Counted from the stretch's first letter, positions 1 to 9,538 are shown. The stretch: DNA of 64,000 nt from Polycyclovorans sp. (GCA_002706265.1 PAKU01000009.1:1-64000); one strand, 5' to 3'. A program made the numbers and translations. Notes: generated from the sequence alone by a model not told the origin.

Positions 1-132
1 CAACCCGTGCCCGGCGCACGCCACATCGATCATCGCATCGCGGTCGCTGGCATGCTCGAATCAAGATCGGCTGATATTTTCAGGCGCCCAGGTTCCTAGA
101 CGATCGCCGCAGAATGCCGGCAGGCGCCGCGC

Positions 133-1473
133 TCAGAAGAACCGCTGCAGGCTCAGCCGCACCATGCTCTCGTCCCTCAGAAAATCGAGAAAGGGCTCGG
201 TGGGCACGCGCTCGAAGTGCCGGGCAGTGAGGGCGCCGCGCCAGTGCGGGCCGAAGCGGCGGCTCGCCTCGATCTGCATCAGCTGATCGGTGCCGCTGCG
301 GTCCATGAAGAAGCCTGCCTCGACAACCGTGCCGGGAATGTCGTTGAGGTTGATGCGGGTGCCCAGAAACAGGTCGTTGTCGCTGCGGCTGTTGATCAGG
401 GTGCGGCGCTCGTCGAAGAGATATTCGGCCAGCGCGGTGACTTCCCAGCCGCTGTTGAAGAACCCGGCCAGCGCGTATTCGATGCCCCCCACGGCAGCCT
501 GGGTCGAGCGCCCGCCGCGCTCGCGCGCCACCGCTTCGAGCTTGAGCGCCAGCGCCCCGCGGATGTACTGAGCCTCGAGGCCCATCTGCCTTAATCGGGC
601 GTATTCCGGCACCAGCACGATGTTGGCCAGCACGCGGTCGAACAGGGCGAAATCGTCGTCGACCAGGCCCAGGCGCTGGAACAGGTCGAGCAGCCGGTTG
701 GCCAGCGGCGCCTCGGGCAGCGTGGTGCCCATGATCAGGTCGCAGTTGGGGCCGTCGGCCGTGCCCGGAAACCCGCTGCCACGGCGCAGGCAGGGAAGAA
801 TGTCGGGATCGCGGGCGGTGCCGTCAAAGACGCTGAGGTTCAGGTCCAGCGGGCCGAACCGCATGCGCAGCCGGCCGGCGACATCGACGTGCCGCTGCCC
901 GGCGGAGGACGCGTAGCGGGCCTCTTCGGGGGCGAAGTCGAAGCCGATGCGCGGCTGGCCGTTGGCGTCGGGAAAGGTGCGGGCGCGCTGGTAGGGCATC
1001 ACGAACACATCGAAGCTGCCGATCGGCTGCAGCCAGGTCAGCGCCAGCATGGGCTGGCCCAGCTTGGCGTCGGCGGCGATGTCTTCAACGAAGTCGGCCT
1101 GGTTGATCACGTCCACCAGCGTGTGCGACTCGGTCACGCCCCAGCGCACCTGCGCAACGCCGACCAGCGCTTCCCAGTCGCGCCCCAGATGCTGCAGGTA
1201 CAGCGAGCGCACATCGCCGTGGCTGCGGCGGTCATCGAGGCTGTCGAGCCGATAGAACAGCTCGCCCTCAAGGCGGGTGTTGCGGTGGTTCCAGCTCTGG
1301 AACACCGTGGGCTTCAACGCCACCGAGGCCGAGTTGCGTTCCCGGTCCTGATTGAAGAACGAGCGCGCCTGCAGTTCCAGCGCGCCGCCCAGTGAACCCG
1401 CCGACGCCTTGGCCGCGAAGACGCACAGCAGAACACACCACAGCAATGGGTTTGCCCCAGCAGGTTGCCGCAT
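133..1473 (-). CDS. Outer-membrane beta-barrel protein, DUF1302/porin-like
   Basis: The 446-residue product starts with a signal peptide (hydrophobic stretch up to about residue 25, ending ASA). It continues as alternating amphipathic strands and ends in Phe-Phe, as expected for a protein inserted by the Bam complex. The segment RWGVTESHTLVDVINQADF (about residues 110-128) resembles the conserved strand of DUF1302 and related hydrocarbon or steroid-associated barrels, although the protein is shorter than typical DUF1302 members. It probably forms a channel for a hydrophobic or large solute. It stands alone on the minus strand, divergent from the LysR gene across a gap of 195 bases, which may hold a shared control region. 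The substrate is unknown. Confidence 0.6.
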   Translation of the reverse strand: MRQPAGANPLLWCVLLCVFAAKASAGSLGGALELQARSFFNQDRERNSASVALKPTVFQSWNHRNTRLEGELFYRLDSLDDRRSHGDVRSLYLQHLGRDWEALVGVAQVRWGVTESHTLVDVINQADFVEDIAADAKLGQPMLALTWLQPIGSFDVFVMPYQRARTFPDANGQPRIGFDFAPEEARYASSAGQRHVDVAGRLRMRFGPLDLNLSVFDGTARDPDILPCLRRGSGFPGTADGPNCDLIMGTTLPEAPLANRLLDLFQRLGLVDDDFALFDRVLANIVLVPEYARLRQMGLEAQYIRGALALKLEAVARERGGRSTQAAVGGIEYALAGFFNSGWEVTALAEYLFDERRTLINSRSDNDLFLGTRINLNDIPGTVVEAGFFMDRSGTDQLMQIEASRRFGPHWRGALTARHFERVPTEPFLDFLRDESMVRLSLQRFF

Positions 1474-1668
1474 TCAGAACCTCATCCCGTGTTCACCCCG
1501 GTGTCAGCTGCGCGCATGATGGCGTGTTACGCACCCCAGTTCAGCCCGGCCCGGTTGAGGCCGGGGCACCGCCTGCGTGACGGCCCTGCCTGACGCATTT
1601 CAAGCACCATAGTCGCGGCGCCGCCCGGCTTCCCGCTGTTTCCCACCCGTTTTTGGGCTTCCTGACTG
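1474..1668. promoter_or_regulatory. Divergent intergenic region between barrel gene and lysR
   Basis: This gap of 195 bases separates two divergently oriented genes, a classic layout for a LysR regulator and its target. It contains a GC-rich inverted repeat near 1547-1568 (CCGGCC facing GGCCGGG). I could not identify a convincing T-N11-A operator or -35/-10 pair, so its role is inferred from layout only. Confidence 0.3.
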
Positions 1669-2577
1669 ATGACCAACCCGCGACTCCCTTCCCTCAATCT
1701 GATTCGGGTTTTCGAAACCGCGGCGCGTCGCATGAGCTTCAAGGGCGCGGCCGAGGAGCTTTTCGTCTCACCGCCGGCCGTCAGCCACCAGATCAAGGCC
1801 CTGGAAGACAGCCTGGGCGTCACCCTGTTCAAGCGGGAAAATCGCAAGATCGCACTGACTGCCGAGGGCAAGCGCTACTACCTGCACGTCAAGCGCGGAC
1901 TGGACCTGATCGACAGCGCGACTTTGGCCGTGCGTCAGCAACGGCGAAAGCGACGGTTCGTGGTCAACACCCTGCCCAACATCGCCAGTCTGCTGTTGTT
2001 TCCCAACATTCACCATTTTCAGGCCAGGTATCCCGATCTGAGTATTCAGATCGAGTCCGACGTCGCGCGGATTGATTTCGACAACTCCGAGGTCATGGTC
2101 GCCATCCGCCATGAATGCGGCAACGAACCGGGGCTGACCTACCACCCGCTGGTACGGATTGCCCTCACGCCCATCTGCACCCGTCGCTACCTCGACCAAC
2201 ACCCCGGATTGCGCCAGGCCGACTTCAGTGGTTGCCGGCTCATCAAGATCTCGGGCGACACTTATCAATGGCCGCGCTGGCAGGCCGAGTGGGACGCGCG
2301 GTCAGAGATTTCGGATGAACTGGTGGTCAGCACCGTGCAGGCCAGTATCGAAGCCGTGAAGAGCGACGTTGGCGTGGCCATGGGCTACCTCCCCACGGCG
2401 TATCAGTTCATGCGCCGCGATTCAGACCTCGTGCTGCCGGTGCCCGACAGGGTCACCCGGCACGGCGAATGTTTTCTGACCTACCGCAACGAAGATGCGG
2501 GCGACGAGGTCATCAAAACCTTTCACGACTGGGTGGTGGGGGTCATCGCCCAAGAATGGACGAGTAAGAAAAACTAA
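1669..2577 (+). CDS. LysR-family transcriptional regulator (GcvA-like)
   Basis: The 302-residue protein has the LysR plan. The N-terminal winged helix-turn-helix (about residues 7-66) contains the MSFKGAAEELFVSPPAVSHQ helix pair and the LFKRENRKIALTAEG wing. A periplasmic-binding-protein-like effector domain follows (about 90-295). The N-terminus starting LPSLNLIRVFETAARRMSF is typical of the GcvA/AmpR-like subgroup. It is divergent from the outer-membrane barrel gene at 133-1473, its most likely target. The small LuxR-type gene lies downstream on the same strand. The effector cannot be inferred. Confidence 0.85.
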   Translation: MTNPRLPSLNLIRVFETAARRMSFKGAAEELFVSPPAVSHQIKALEDSLGVTLFKRENRKIALTAEGKRYYLHVKRGLDLIDSATLAVRQQRRKRRFVVNTLPNIASLLLFPNIHHFQARYPDLSIQIESDVARIDFDNSEVMVAIRHECGNEPGLTYHPLVRIALTPICTRRYLDQHPGLRQADFSGCRLIKISGDTYQWPRWQAEWDARSEISDELVVSTVQASIEAVKSDVGVAMGYLPTAYQFMRRDSDLVLPVPDRVTRHGECFLTYRNEDAGDEVIKTFHDWVVGVIAQEWTSKKN

Positions 2578-2665
2578 CCTGAAGCACGGCAATTTTTCAT
2601 TTGTCAGCCCCCTTTTTGGTGGAGATGATGCTGGGCAACCGCAACCAGCACAGTGGGTCGCCAAA

Positions 2666-2923
2666 ATGTCACTTCAACACGCAGGCCTCAATCTGCATCA
2701 GTCCTGTTCAAGGCCCCTGCCGCTCAGCCGCCGTGAGCACGAGGTACTCAGAGAACTTGCCCTGGGCAACAGCAACAAACGCATCGCCAAGGCGCTGTTC
2801 ATCAGCGCCTACACGGTGGACGGATACGTGAAAGACATTTATCGAAAGCTCGGTGTGCGCAACCGCGCAATGGCCGCCGTCATCGCCGCGCATCACGGAT
2901 TGCTCAATGAGCACGCTCCGTGA
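2666..2923 (+). CDS. Small single-domain LuxR-type HTH protein
   Basis: This is an 85-residue protein if the ATG at 2666 is used; the frame is open further upstream into lysR but offers no better start. Residues 18-80 form a LuxR/GerE helix-turn-helix: LSRREHEVLRELALGNSNK, then IAKALFISAYTVDGYVKDIY with the conserved Thr-Val, then the RKLGVRNR turn. There is no receiver or autoinducer domain, so it is a stand-alone DNA-binding module. No strong ribosome-binding site precedes the start. It may be an orphan regulator of neighbouring genes or the remnant of a longer regulator. Confidence 0.55.
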   Translation: MSLQHAGLNLHQSCSRPLPLSRREHEVLRELALGNSNKRIAKALFISAYTVDGYVKDIYRKLGVRNRAMAAVIAAHHGLLNEHAP

Positions 2924-2982
2924 CCTGTGAAGGGGTGAGAAGGGCGCCGTGCCGAAGCGGTCCACCCGCCGGGTGCATGGCT

Positions 2983-5310
2983 TCAGCCTGACGGTCGCGC
3001 GCCGGCGGGCGGGTCAGGCGCGCCACGGTCGAACCACAACAACAAGGCCGGTAGCAGAAGGAAGTCGGCAATCAGCGCCAGAACGATGATCAGCACGGTG
3101 AGCATGCCCAGGTGGGCGCTGAGCAGGAAGCTGGAGGCCGACAGGCAGGCGAACCCGGCCGCGAGCGTGGCGGTGGTGATCCACAGCGCCGAGCCCACGT
3201 CGCCAAAGGCGTGACGGACGGCGTGGTCGGGGTCCAGACCGCGGTTGCGGCGACCCTGCATGTAGCGCGCGAGAAAGTGGATGGAATCATCCACCACGAT
3301 GCCCAGGGTCAGGCTGACCACCACCGCGAGGCTCATGCCCACCTGACCCACCAGCAGGCCCCACAGGCCGAAGCCCATGAGCATGGGCGCGAAGTTGGGG
3401 ATCAGGCTGATGGCGCCGATGCGCCAGTGGCGGAACGCAAGCACGAAGATCAGCGCCACCAGCGTGAAGGTGATCAGGTTGCCCCAGAGCATTGCCTTGA
3501 AGTTGCGTTGGGCGATGCGCGCGAACATCACCGGCACACCGGTGCCGGTGGTCTGCATCTCGGCCGGCCAGTTGGCCGCCATCCACGCCTGTGCGCGGTT
3601 GTCGAGCTGGCGCACGTCCTCGTTGGTCATTTCGTTGAGCCCCAGCGTGACGCGCGACACCGACTTGTTGAAATTGACCAGATGAGACAGATCAGAGCCC
3701 GACGGCAACGCCAGCTCGAACAGCAGCAGGTACTGCGCCGCCATGTCGCGCTGCGCGGGCAGCCGGTACATGGACGGATCATCGCCGTGCATCACCTGGT
3801 TGAGCCGCATCAGCAGCTCGTTCACGGTGGACACCTTGCGCACGCCGGGCTGGGCACGCAGCCACTCGGCAAAGGCCTGCAGGTGGTGCAGGTAGTCCGG
3901 TTCGCTGATGCCGCCATCGGCGCCGCTGGGCACCGCGTATTCGAGAAATTGCACGCCCATCAGGTGCTGGCCGACGAACTCGGTGTCCTGGCGGAAGTCG
4001 AGCACCGGGCTGAAGAATTTGACGTAGTCGTCGCCGAAGCGATTGAGCGGAATCGCCGCCGTCAGCGCCAGCACAATGACGATGCCCACGCGCCGGATCG
4101 GCCGTTGCCGGCGAATGACGAAATCAGCGACGCGCGACAGTTGCAGCGTGCGCAAGGGGCGCCCGGCCGGTTGGGTGATGAGCAGCCACGCCGGCAGCAG
4201 GGTGAGGCAATAGAACAGCGCCGCCGTGACGCCGATGGCGACGAGGTTGCCAAGGTCGCGAAACGGCGGTGAGTCGTTGAGGTTGAACGAGACGAAGCCG
4301 ACGACGGTGGTCAAGGTGGTCAGGCTCAGCCCCAGCAGGTTGATGCGCAGCGCGCGGCGCAGCGCCTCGGCGGGGCTCAGATCGGCCTCTTGGCGGGTCT
4401 TGAAATAGCTGCTCAGCACGTGCACGCAGTCCGACACCGACAGCGTGAGAATGATCAGCGGTGCCGCCATCGAGGCGGTGGTCAGCCGCAGGCCCAGATG
4501 CCCGGCAATGCCCAGCGCGGTGAGCGTCGACAGGCCAATCACCCCCAGGGTGATGAACATCGGGTTCACGCCGCGCAACGACCACCACAGCAACAGAATC
4601 ATCAGCGCCATCGCCAGCGGATAGCGGTTGCGCAGGTCGAAACTGGCGGCGTCGGCCATGGCTTGATTGAACGGCAGCGAGCCGATCTGATAGGTCGTCA
4701 GGCCGGGGTTGTCGGCCTCGAATCGAAGGGCGAGCGCATCGATCGCGGCATTGACCTCGGCGGTTTCGCGGTCGCCGTCTTCCCCGGGCAGGTCGAAATA
4801 GCCGACCACCGCCGTGACCTCGCCGGAGGCGCCCAGCAGGCCGTGCAGCACGCGCGGCTCGGCCAGTGCTTCGCGCTGCAGCGCGACCAGCGCTTCGGCG
4901 CTGAACGGGCCATCGGGGACCAGCGCCTCGGCGCTCAGGTCGTCGCCGTCGGCGCGCGGCGTGTGAAAGTTGGTCAGGCTGCTGGCACCGGTGGCGTAGG
5001 GCATCAGACCCATGTCATCGGTGAGTTTGCGCAGGGCGTCGAGCCGCGGGTTTTCGAACAGCGACCCCTGGTCGGCCGAGACCGCCAGCACCACCGTGTG
5101 GCGGCTGCCGAAATGGCGCTCCAGCGCCCGTTGCGCCTGCAGCGCCGGGTTCTCGTCGCTGAAATAGGCCTGGTAGTCGGTGGTGAAGCGCAGGCCCGGC
5201 AGGCCGCTGACTGCGCCCAGCGCCAGCATGAGCGCAAGGCTCGCCCATGCCCAGGGGGCGGCGATCAGCCAGCGGCTCCAGGTGTCGGCAATCAGGTCGA
5301 GGCGCGGCAT
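2983..5310 (-). CDS. RND/MMPL-superfamily exporter
   Basis: The 775-residue inner-membrane protein has the internal duplication of the MMPL/HpnN branch of RND transporters. A first transmembrane helix (about 15-37) precedes a large periplasmic loop, then a helix bundle (about 225-385). A second helix, second periplasmic loop and second bundle (about 615-765) follow. The second bundle contains the conserved GIVVDDSIHFLARY stretch, whose acidic residues belong to the proton relay. Such proteins export lipids or other hydrophobic molecules, often with DUF1302 barrels and LolA-like carriers. Both occur in this window, though not adjacent. No membrane-fusion protein is encoded beside it. Confidence 0.8.
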   Translation of the reverse strand: MPRLDLIADTWSRWLIAAPWAWASLALMLALGAVSGLPGLRFTTDYQAYFSDENPALQAQRALERHFGSRHTVVLAVSADQGSLFENPRLDALRKLTDDMGLMPYATGASSLTNFHTPRADGDDLSAEALVPDGPFSAEALVALQREALAEPRVLHGLLGASGEVTAVVGYFDLPGEDGDRETAEVNAAIDALALRFEADNPGLTTYQIGSLPFNQAMADAASFDLRNRYPLAMALMILLLWWSLRGVNPMFITLGVIGLSTLTALGIAGHLGLRLTTASMAAPLIILTLSVSDCVHVLSSYFKTRQEADLSPAEALRRALRINLLGLSLTTLTTVVGFVSFNLNDSPPFRDLGNLVAIGVTAALFYCLTLLPAWLLITQPAGRPLRTLQLSRVADFVIRRQRPIRRVGIVIVLALTAAIPLNRFGDDYVKFFSPVLDFRQDTEFVGQHLMGVQFLEYAVPSGADGGISEPDYLHHLQAFAEWLRAQPGVRKVSTVNELLMRLNQVMHGDDPSMYRLPAQRDMAAQYLLLFELALPSGSDLSHLVNFNKSVSRVTLGLNEMTNEDVRQLDNRAQAWMAANWPAEMQTTGTGVPVMFARIAQRNFKAMLWGNLITFTLVALIFVLAFRHWRIGAISLIPNFAPMLMGFGLWGLLVGQVGMSLAVVVSLTLGIVVDDSIHFLARYMQGRRNRGLDPDHAVRHAFGDVGSALWITTATLAAGFACLSASSFLLSAHLGMLTVLIIVLALIADFLLLPALLLWFDRGAPDPPAGARPSG

Positions 5311-5435
5311 GGGCTCGGGGGTGCAAGGGCTGCGCGCAGTTTAGGGGCTCTGCGAGCGGGGGCGTTATCCTCGGTGGCTGGGTCGTCCTGCCGGGTGACC
5401 TTCTCCGCCCCAATTCCAAAGGCTGATCTCTCGAC

Positions 5436-6596
5436 ATGACCACGAACCCGCTGATCAAACCCTTTCGTGTGGACGTTCCGCAGGCCGATCTTGATGACCT
5501 GCGCGAGCGTCTGGCGCGCACCCGCTGGCCCGAGCCCGAGACCGTGCAGGACTGGGGCCAGGGTGTGCCGCTGAAGTCTGCCCAGGCGCTGGTGCAGTAC
5601 TGGTCCGAGCAGTACGACTGGCGCCGCTGCGAGGCCGCCTTCAACCGTTACGAACAGTGGACGACCGAGATTGACGGGGTGTCCATCCACTTTCTGCATG
5701 TGCGCTCGCGACACGAAAACGCCACGCCGATGCTGCTGACCCACGGCTGGCCGGGTGCGGTGCTGGAGTTCTTCAAGGTCATCGAGCCGCTGACCGACCC
5801 CACCGCCCACGGCGGCTCGGCCGACGAGGCGTTTCATCTGGTGATTCCGACGCTGCCGGGCTATGGCTTTTCCGGCAAGCCGGCCGACCAGGGCTGGTCG
5901 ATCGAGAAGATTGCGCAGGCCTGGGCCGAGTTGATGGCGCGGCTGGGCTACACCCGGTACCTCGCCCAGGGCGGCGACTGGGGCGCCGCGGTCACGACCG
6001 CGCTGGGCGCCATGCGGCCGCCAGGATTGCGCAGCATTCACGTGAACCTGCCTATGGTGATGCCGCGTGACCCGGTCGCCGAGCCAACACCCGCCGAACT
6101 GGCGATGCTGATGGCCATGCAGGATTACGCCGAGTGGGATTCGGGTTATGCCCACCAGCAGTCCACCCGGCCACAGACCCTGGGCTACGGCCTGGCCGAT
6201 TCGCCGGTCGGGCAAGCGATGTGGATCTTCGAGAAGTTTCATCGCTGGACCGACAGCGACGGCGATCCCCTCAAGGTGCTGAGCTACGACCAGATGCTCG
6301 ACATCATCACGCTCTACTGGCTCACCAACAGCGCGGCCTCGTCGGGGCGACTGTACTGGGAGAGCTACAAAAAGGGCTTCTTCGCGGTGCCGCTGGACCT
6401 GCCGGTGGGGTGCAGCATTTTTCCCAAGGAGCTGTACCGCGCGCCGCGCAGCTTCGCCGAACGCTGCATGTCTCAGATCATCTACTGGGGCGAGCCGGAA
6501 AAGGGCGGCCACTTCGCCGCGCTGGAACAGCCGGCCGTGTTCGTCAACGAGCTGCGCGGCTGGGCGCGCTGCCTGCCGGCGGGCGAGGGCGCCTGA
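5436..6596 (+). CDS. Epoxide hydrolase, alpha/beta-hydrolase fold
   Basis: The 386-residue protein combines an N-terminal EHN domain (about 5-115; RVDVPQADLDDLRERLARTR) with an alpha/beta-hydrolase core. Visible active-site elements are the HGWPG oxyanion motif (about residue 103), the nucleophile Asp in GGDWGAA (about 180) and the catalytic His in GGHFAALEQP (about 358). Family members open epoxides to diols by a covalent ester intermediate and belong to the microsomal/juvenile-hormone epoxide hydrolase class. No signal peptide is present, so the enzyme is cytoplasmic. It is transcribed away from the RND exporter and is followed by a strong terminator, so it is probably monocistronic. The native substrate is unknown. 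Confidence 0.85.
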   Translation: MTTNPLIKPFRVDVPQADLDDLRERLARTRWPEPETVQDWGQGVPLKSAQALVQYWSEQYDWRRCEAAFNRYEQWTTEIDGVSIHFLHVRSRHENATPMLLTHGWPGAVLEFFKVIEPLTDPTAHGGSADEAFHLVIPTLPGYGFSGKPADQGWSIEKIAQAWAELMARLGYTRYLAQGGDWGAAVTTALGAMRPPGLRSIHVNLPMVMPRDPVAEPTPAELAMLMAMQDYAEWDSGYAHQQSTRPQTLGYGLADSPVGQAMWIFEKFHRWTDSDGDPLKVLSYDQMLDIITLYWLTNSAASSGRLYWESYKKGFFAVPLDLPVGCSIFPKELYRAPRSFAERCMSQIIYWGEPEKGGHFAALEQPAVFVNELRGWARCLPAGEGA

Positions 6597-6608
6597 AGCG
6601 CGTGCTTA

Positions 6609-6642
6609 CAACAAGAAGGCGCCCTTGAGGCGCCTTTTTGTT
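6609..6642 (+). terminator. Rho-independent terminator after epoxide hydrolase gene
   Basis: AAGGCGCC (6616-6623) pairs perfectly with GGCGCCTT (6629-6636) around a five-base loop and is followed by a T run. Flanking AACAA/TTGTT extends the symmetry. It lies between convergent genes and could act in both directions. Confidence 0.85.
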
Positions 6643-6657
6643 GGGTATCAGGCCGCG

Positions 6658-7266
6658 TTATTTGGCGTACTTGATCGAACAACCATAGGGCCGGCTGGTG
6701 GCCACCGGCACGTCTTTGCCGGCGGCGGTGGCGGCCATGGCCAGTTCCAGATGCGGCACGGCCCTGGGGATGTCGGCCGGGTCGGCGCTGGGAATGCTGT
6801 CGATGCCGCCGGCGTAGACCAAGGCCCCTTCGGGGTCGATCACGAACATGTGCGGCGTGGTCTTTGCGTCGTACAGGCGGCCGGCGCTGCCGTCCTCGTC
6901 AAGAATCACCGCCGAGGGGCTGGCGTTGCGGCGCACGGTGAGGGCGTCGGCCTGCTCGGGCGTCACGTGCCCCTGTTCGCCGGGCGCCGATGAGATGACG
7001 GTCAGCCACACCACTTCGCGCGTCGCCGCGTCGCGCTGCAGGCGCTGCATGTTGTCGCTGCCGTAATGCTTCTGAACGAACGGGCAGTCGTGGTTGGTCC
7101 ATTCCAGCACCACGGTCTTGCCCTGCAGATCGCTGATCTGGTGCACGGCGCCGGTGGTGTCGCGCAGGGTGGCATCGGGTGCGGGCGTGCCGATGGTTGC
7201 GGCGGACCATGCTGCGCTGCTGCTGATCATCAGCGCGGAGGTCATCAGTAAGGCGGTCATGTTCAT
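6658..7266 (-). CDS. Exported redoxin (AhpC/TSA-like thioredoxin fold)
   Basis: The 202-residue protein has a signal peptide (to about residue 22, SSAAWSA) and a thioredoxin-fold redoxin domain: GTPAPDATLRDTTG, then VVLEWTNHDCPFVQKHYGS with the peroxidatic-type Cys at about 60. A second Cys lies near the C-terminus in SRPYGCSIKY. A CxxC motif is absent, so it is not a classical disulfide oxidoreductase. Its stop-to-start spacing to the DsbD-like gene upstream on the same strand is only 10 bases, so the two are probably one operon. The DsbD-like protein is the plausible electron donor. Confidence 0.75.
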   Translation of the reverse strand: MNMTALLMTSALMISSSAAWSAATIGTPAPDATLRDTTGAVHQISDLQGKTVVLEWTNHDCPFVQKHYGSDNMQRLQRDAATREVVWLTVISSAPGEQGHVTPEQADALTVRRNASPSAVILDEDGSAGRLYDAKTTPHMFVIDPEGALVYAGGIDSIPSADPADIPRAVPHLELAMAATAAGKDVPVATSRPYGCSIKYAK

Positions 7267-7276
7267 GGTCGTGTCC

Positions 7277-9403
7277 TCAAAGGGCGTCGGGCGGCGCCGA
7301 CACCGCGCTGATCACGATGTCGGGCGTCAAGGCTTGCGGCAGCACCCGGGGGCTGCCGCCCTTCACCGACACAAGGTACAGCGGCACGCCTGAACGCCGG
7401 TAGCGTTCCAGAACCCGGGTGATGGCCGGGTCGCTGCGGGTCCAGTCGCCTTTCAGGTAGGTGACGTCGTGGTCGCGAAATGCCTGCTGCACCTGTGGGC
7501 GGCTCAGGGTGGTGCGTTCGTTGACCTTGCACGAGATGCACCAGTCGGCCGTGAAGTTGACGAACACGGTCTTGCCCTGGGCGCGCAGCGCGTCGAAGCG
7601 CGCGTCGCTGTACACCGATTCGGCGCCGGCCGGGGCCTGCGTCGCGGCAGTGCCGGCCGGTGCGCGCAGGGCGGGCTGTGCCAGCACGCTCAGGGCCAGC
7701 ACCGCGGCCACGGCGGCCACGGCGCGCCAGGCCTTGCCGGGCCGGGTCAGCGCCCACACCGCCATGGCGATCAGCACCCCGCCGCCCAGCAGCAGGGCCA
7801 TCACGCCAGGGCCGGCCTGCTGGCCGGCCACCCACACCAGCCACACGGCGGTGAGATACAGCGGAAAGGCCATGAACTGCTTGAAGGTTTCCATCCATGC
7901 GCCGGGTCGCGGCAGCAGGCGCGCCGCCGCCGGGACGAAGCCGATCAGCAGGAACGGGCTGGCCAGCCCCAGCCCCAGCGCCGCGAACACGGCCGCGGCG
8001 ATGAGCGGCGGCTGCACCAGCGCAAACCCGAGGGCGGTGCCCATGAACGGCGCGGTACACGGGCTGGCGACCACCACTGCCAGCACGCCGGTGAAGAACG
8101 AGCCGGTGCTGCCGTTGGCCTGGGTGAGCGTCTGGCCCATGCCGGTCCAGCGGCCGCCCAGCGCGAACAGGCCCGACAGCGACAGGCCCAGCGCAAACAT
8201 CACGTAGGCCAGTGCGCCGACCACGATGGGCGATTGCAGTTGAAACCCCCAGCCGATCGCCGCACCACCGGCACGCAGGCCCAGCAGCAGGGCGGCGATG
8301 CCGACGCAGCTGAGGATCACCCCGGCGGTGTAGGCCAGCGCGTGCCATTGGCGCTGACGCGGGCTCTGGTCGCGGCTGCGGATCACCGCCATGGCCTTGA
8401 GGGACAGCACCGGAAAGACGCAGGGCATCAGGTTGAGGATCAGGCCGCCGGCGAAGGCCAGCAGCAGCACCCAGGCCAGCGCCGGGGTGTCGACGTCTGC
8501 GGCGGTGGGCGGGGCAGACGCCTCGGGGCCAGGCGCCGTCGTCGACGGGTCGGCAGGCACTGCGGCCACTGCCCCGCGGGTGCTGCGCAGAGCGAACGCC
8601 TGGGTGGGCGCGCCGTCGCGGCGCACCACAATCACGCCTTCGACCGGGTCACTGAGGCCGCCGTGGAAGGCGCTCAGCGCCTGGCTGAGGCGCAGCACGC
8701 CATCGTCCACCGCCACCCGCTGCGGCTGGGCGTGATCGACCAGATCATTCGGCACCGGGAAGTAGGCAACACGATCGTCCGTCGTCCACGGGCCGGGCAC
8801 TGCCAGGCTGAAGCTGCCGTTGGCCACGGCGTGCAGCGGCGCGTCGCCCGGCCAGGCTTTCGGCAACTGGGCGCGTGCGTCGCGAAACACCTGCGCGTGC
8901 TGTGCATCGGGCGCGGCGGCGTCGGACACCGGCGCCTCCAGGCTGAGCGTGGCGCTGCCGGGAATGCAGATGTCGGCGCACACCAGCCACTCGACCTTGG
9001 CGCTCAGGGTGGCGGTACTGCCCGTGAGGCCGGTGCTGGTCAGCGGCACGAGGTGCAGGGTGGGGTCGCTGTAGCCGTAGTTGGTGAGCGGCCCCAGAGC
9101 TTCGGCGTGGGGATAGGGCCAGTGGATGTCGCCGGCGCGCATCGCCTGCGGCAGGGTCCAGGCGATGCGGGTGGCCAGGCCCGAGTCCCCGGGGTTTTGC
9201 CAGTACACGTGCCAGCCCTCGTCGGGGCGCAACAGCACGCCGGCCCACTGCGTGCCGTTGGCCTGCAATGCCGTATCTTCAAGCAGCAGCTCGGCGCGCA
9301 CATGCGGCGCCTCGACGATGCGTTGTGCGCCGGCGGTGCCGGCCATCAGCAGGCCGATTACGGCCCATCCAATCCGATAATTCACGCAGAATCCCGTTGA
9401 CAA
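7277..9403 (-). CDS. DsbD/ScsB-family protein-disulfide reductase
   Basis: The 708-residue membrane protein carries electrons from cytoplasmic thioredoxin to the periplasm. In order it has a signal peptide and an N-terminal periplasmic domain with CADIC (about 141-145). An eight-helix DsbD beta domain (about 310-560) follows, with CVFPVLSLK and SPCTAPF cysteines. The C-terminal thioredoxin domain has WCISC (about 617-621). The large N-terminal domain, with WAGVLLRPDEGWHVYWQNP, is typical of the ScsB-like branch rather than E. coli DsbD. The first possible start is TTG at 9403; a GTG at 9385 would give a cleaner signal peptide. It is followed by the redoxin gene, its probable client. Confidence 0.85.
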   Translation of the reverse strand: MSTGFCVNYRIGWAVIGLLMAGTAGAQRIVEAPHVRAELLLEDTALQANGTQWAGVLLRPDEGWHVYWQNPGDSGLATRIAWTLPQAMRAGDIHWPYPHAEALGPLTNYGYSDPTLHLVPLTSTGLTGSTATLSAKVEWLVCADICIPGSATLSLEAPVSDAAAPDAQHAQVFRDARAQLPKAWPGDAPLHAVANGSFSLAVPGPWTTDDRVAYFPVPNDLVDHAQPQRVAVDDGVLRLSQALSAFHGGLSDPVEGVIVVRRDGAPTQAFALRSTRGAVAAVPADPSTTAPGPEASAPPTAADVDTPALAWVLLLAFAGGLILNLMPCVFPVLSLKAMAVIRSRDQSPRQRQWHALAYTAGVILSCVGIAALLLGLRAGGAAIGWGFQLQSPIVVGALAYVMFALGLSLSGLFALGGRWTGMGQTLTQANGSTGSFFTGVLAVVVASPCTAPFMGTALGFALVQPPLIAAAVFAALGLGLASPFLLIGFVPAAARLLPRPGAWMETFKQFMAFPLYLTAVWLVWVAGQQAGPGVMALLLGGGVLIAMAVWALTRPGKAWRAVAAVAAVLALSVLAQPALRAPAGTAATQAPAGAESVYSDARFDALRAQGKTVFVNFTADWCISCKVNERTTLSRPQVQQAFRDHDVTYLKGDWTRSDPAITRVLERYRRSGVPLYLVSVKGGSPRVLPQALTPDIVISAVSAPPDAL

Positions 9404-9538
9404 AATAATGTGACCCCTTCAGCCACGCGCCCTGCTGAGACGCTGCGGCAGGACGCGCGGTTCCGTCGTCGGCCCCTCAGGATGGGGCCGAGGTGGCGAT
9501 CAACCCGCGAAGCGTAGACCGACCCCGAGAACCTGATC

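Noticed and set aside
1-132. Possible gene fragment at the left edge
   Set aside because: No frame with coding character; it lies downstream of the minus-strand barrel gene and only a weak dyad is visible.
7469-9400. 643-codon open frame opposite the DsbD-like gene
   Set aside because: Composition is His/Gln/Arg-rich without domains, and it mirrors a well-supported gene. Long antisense frames are common at this GC content.
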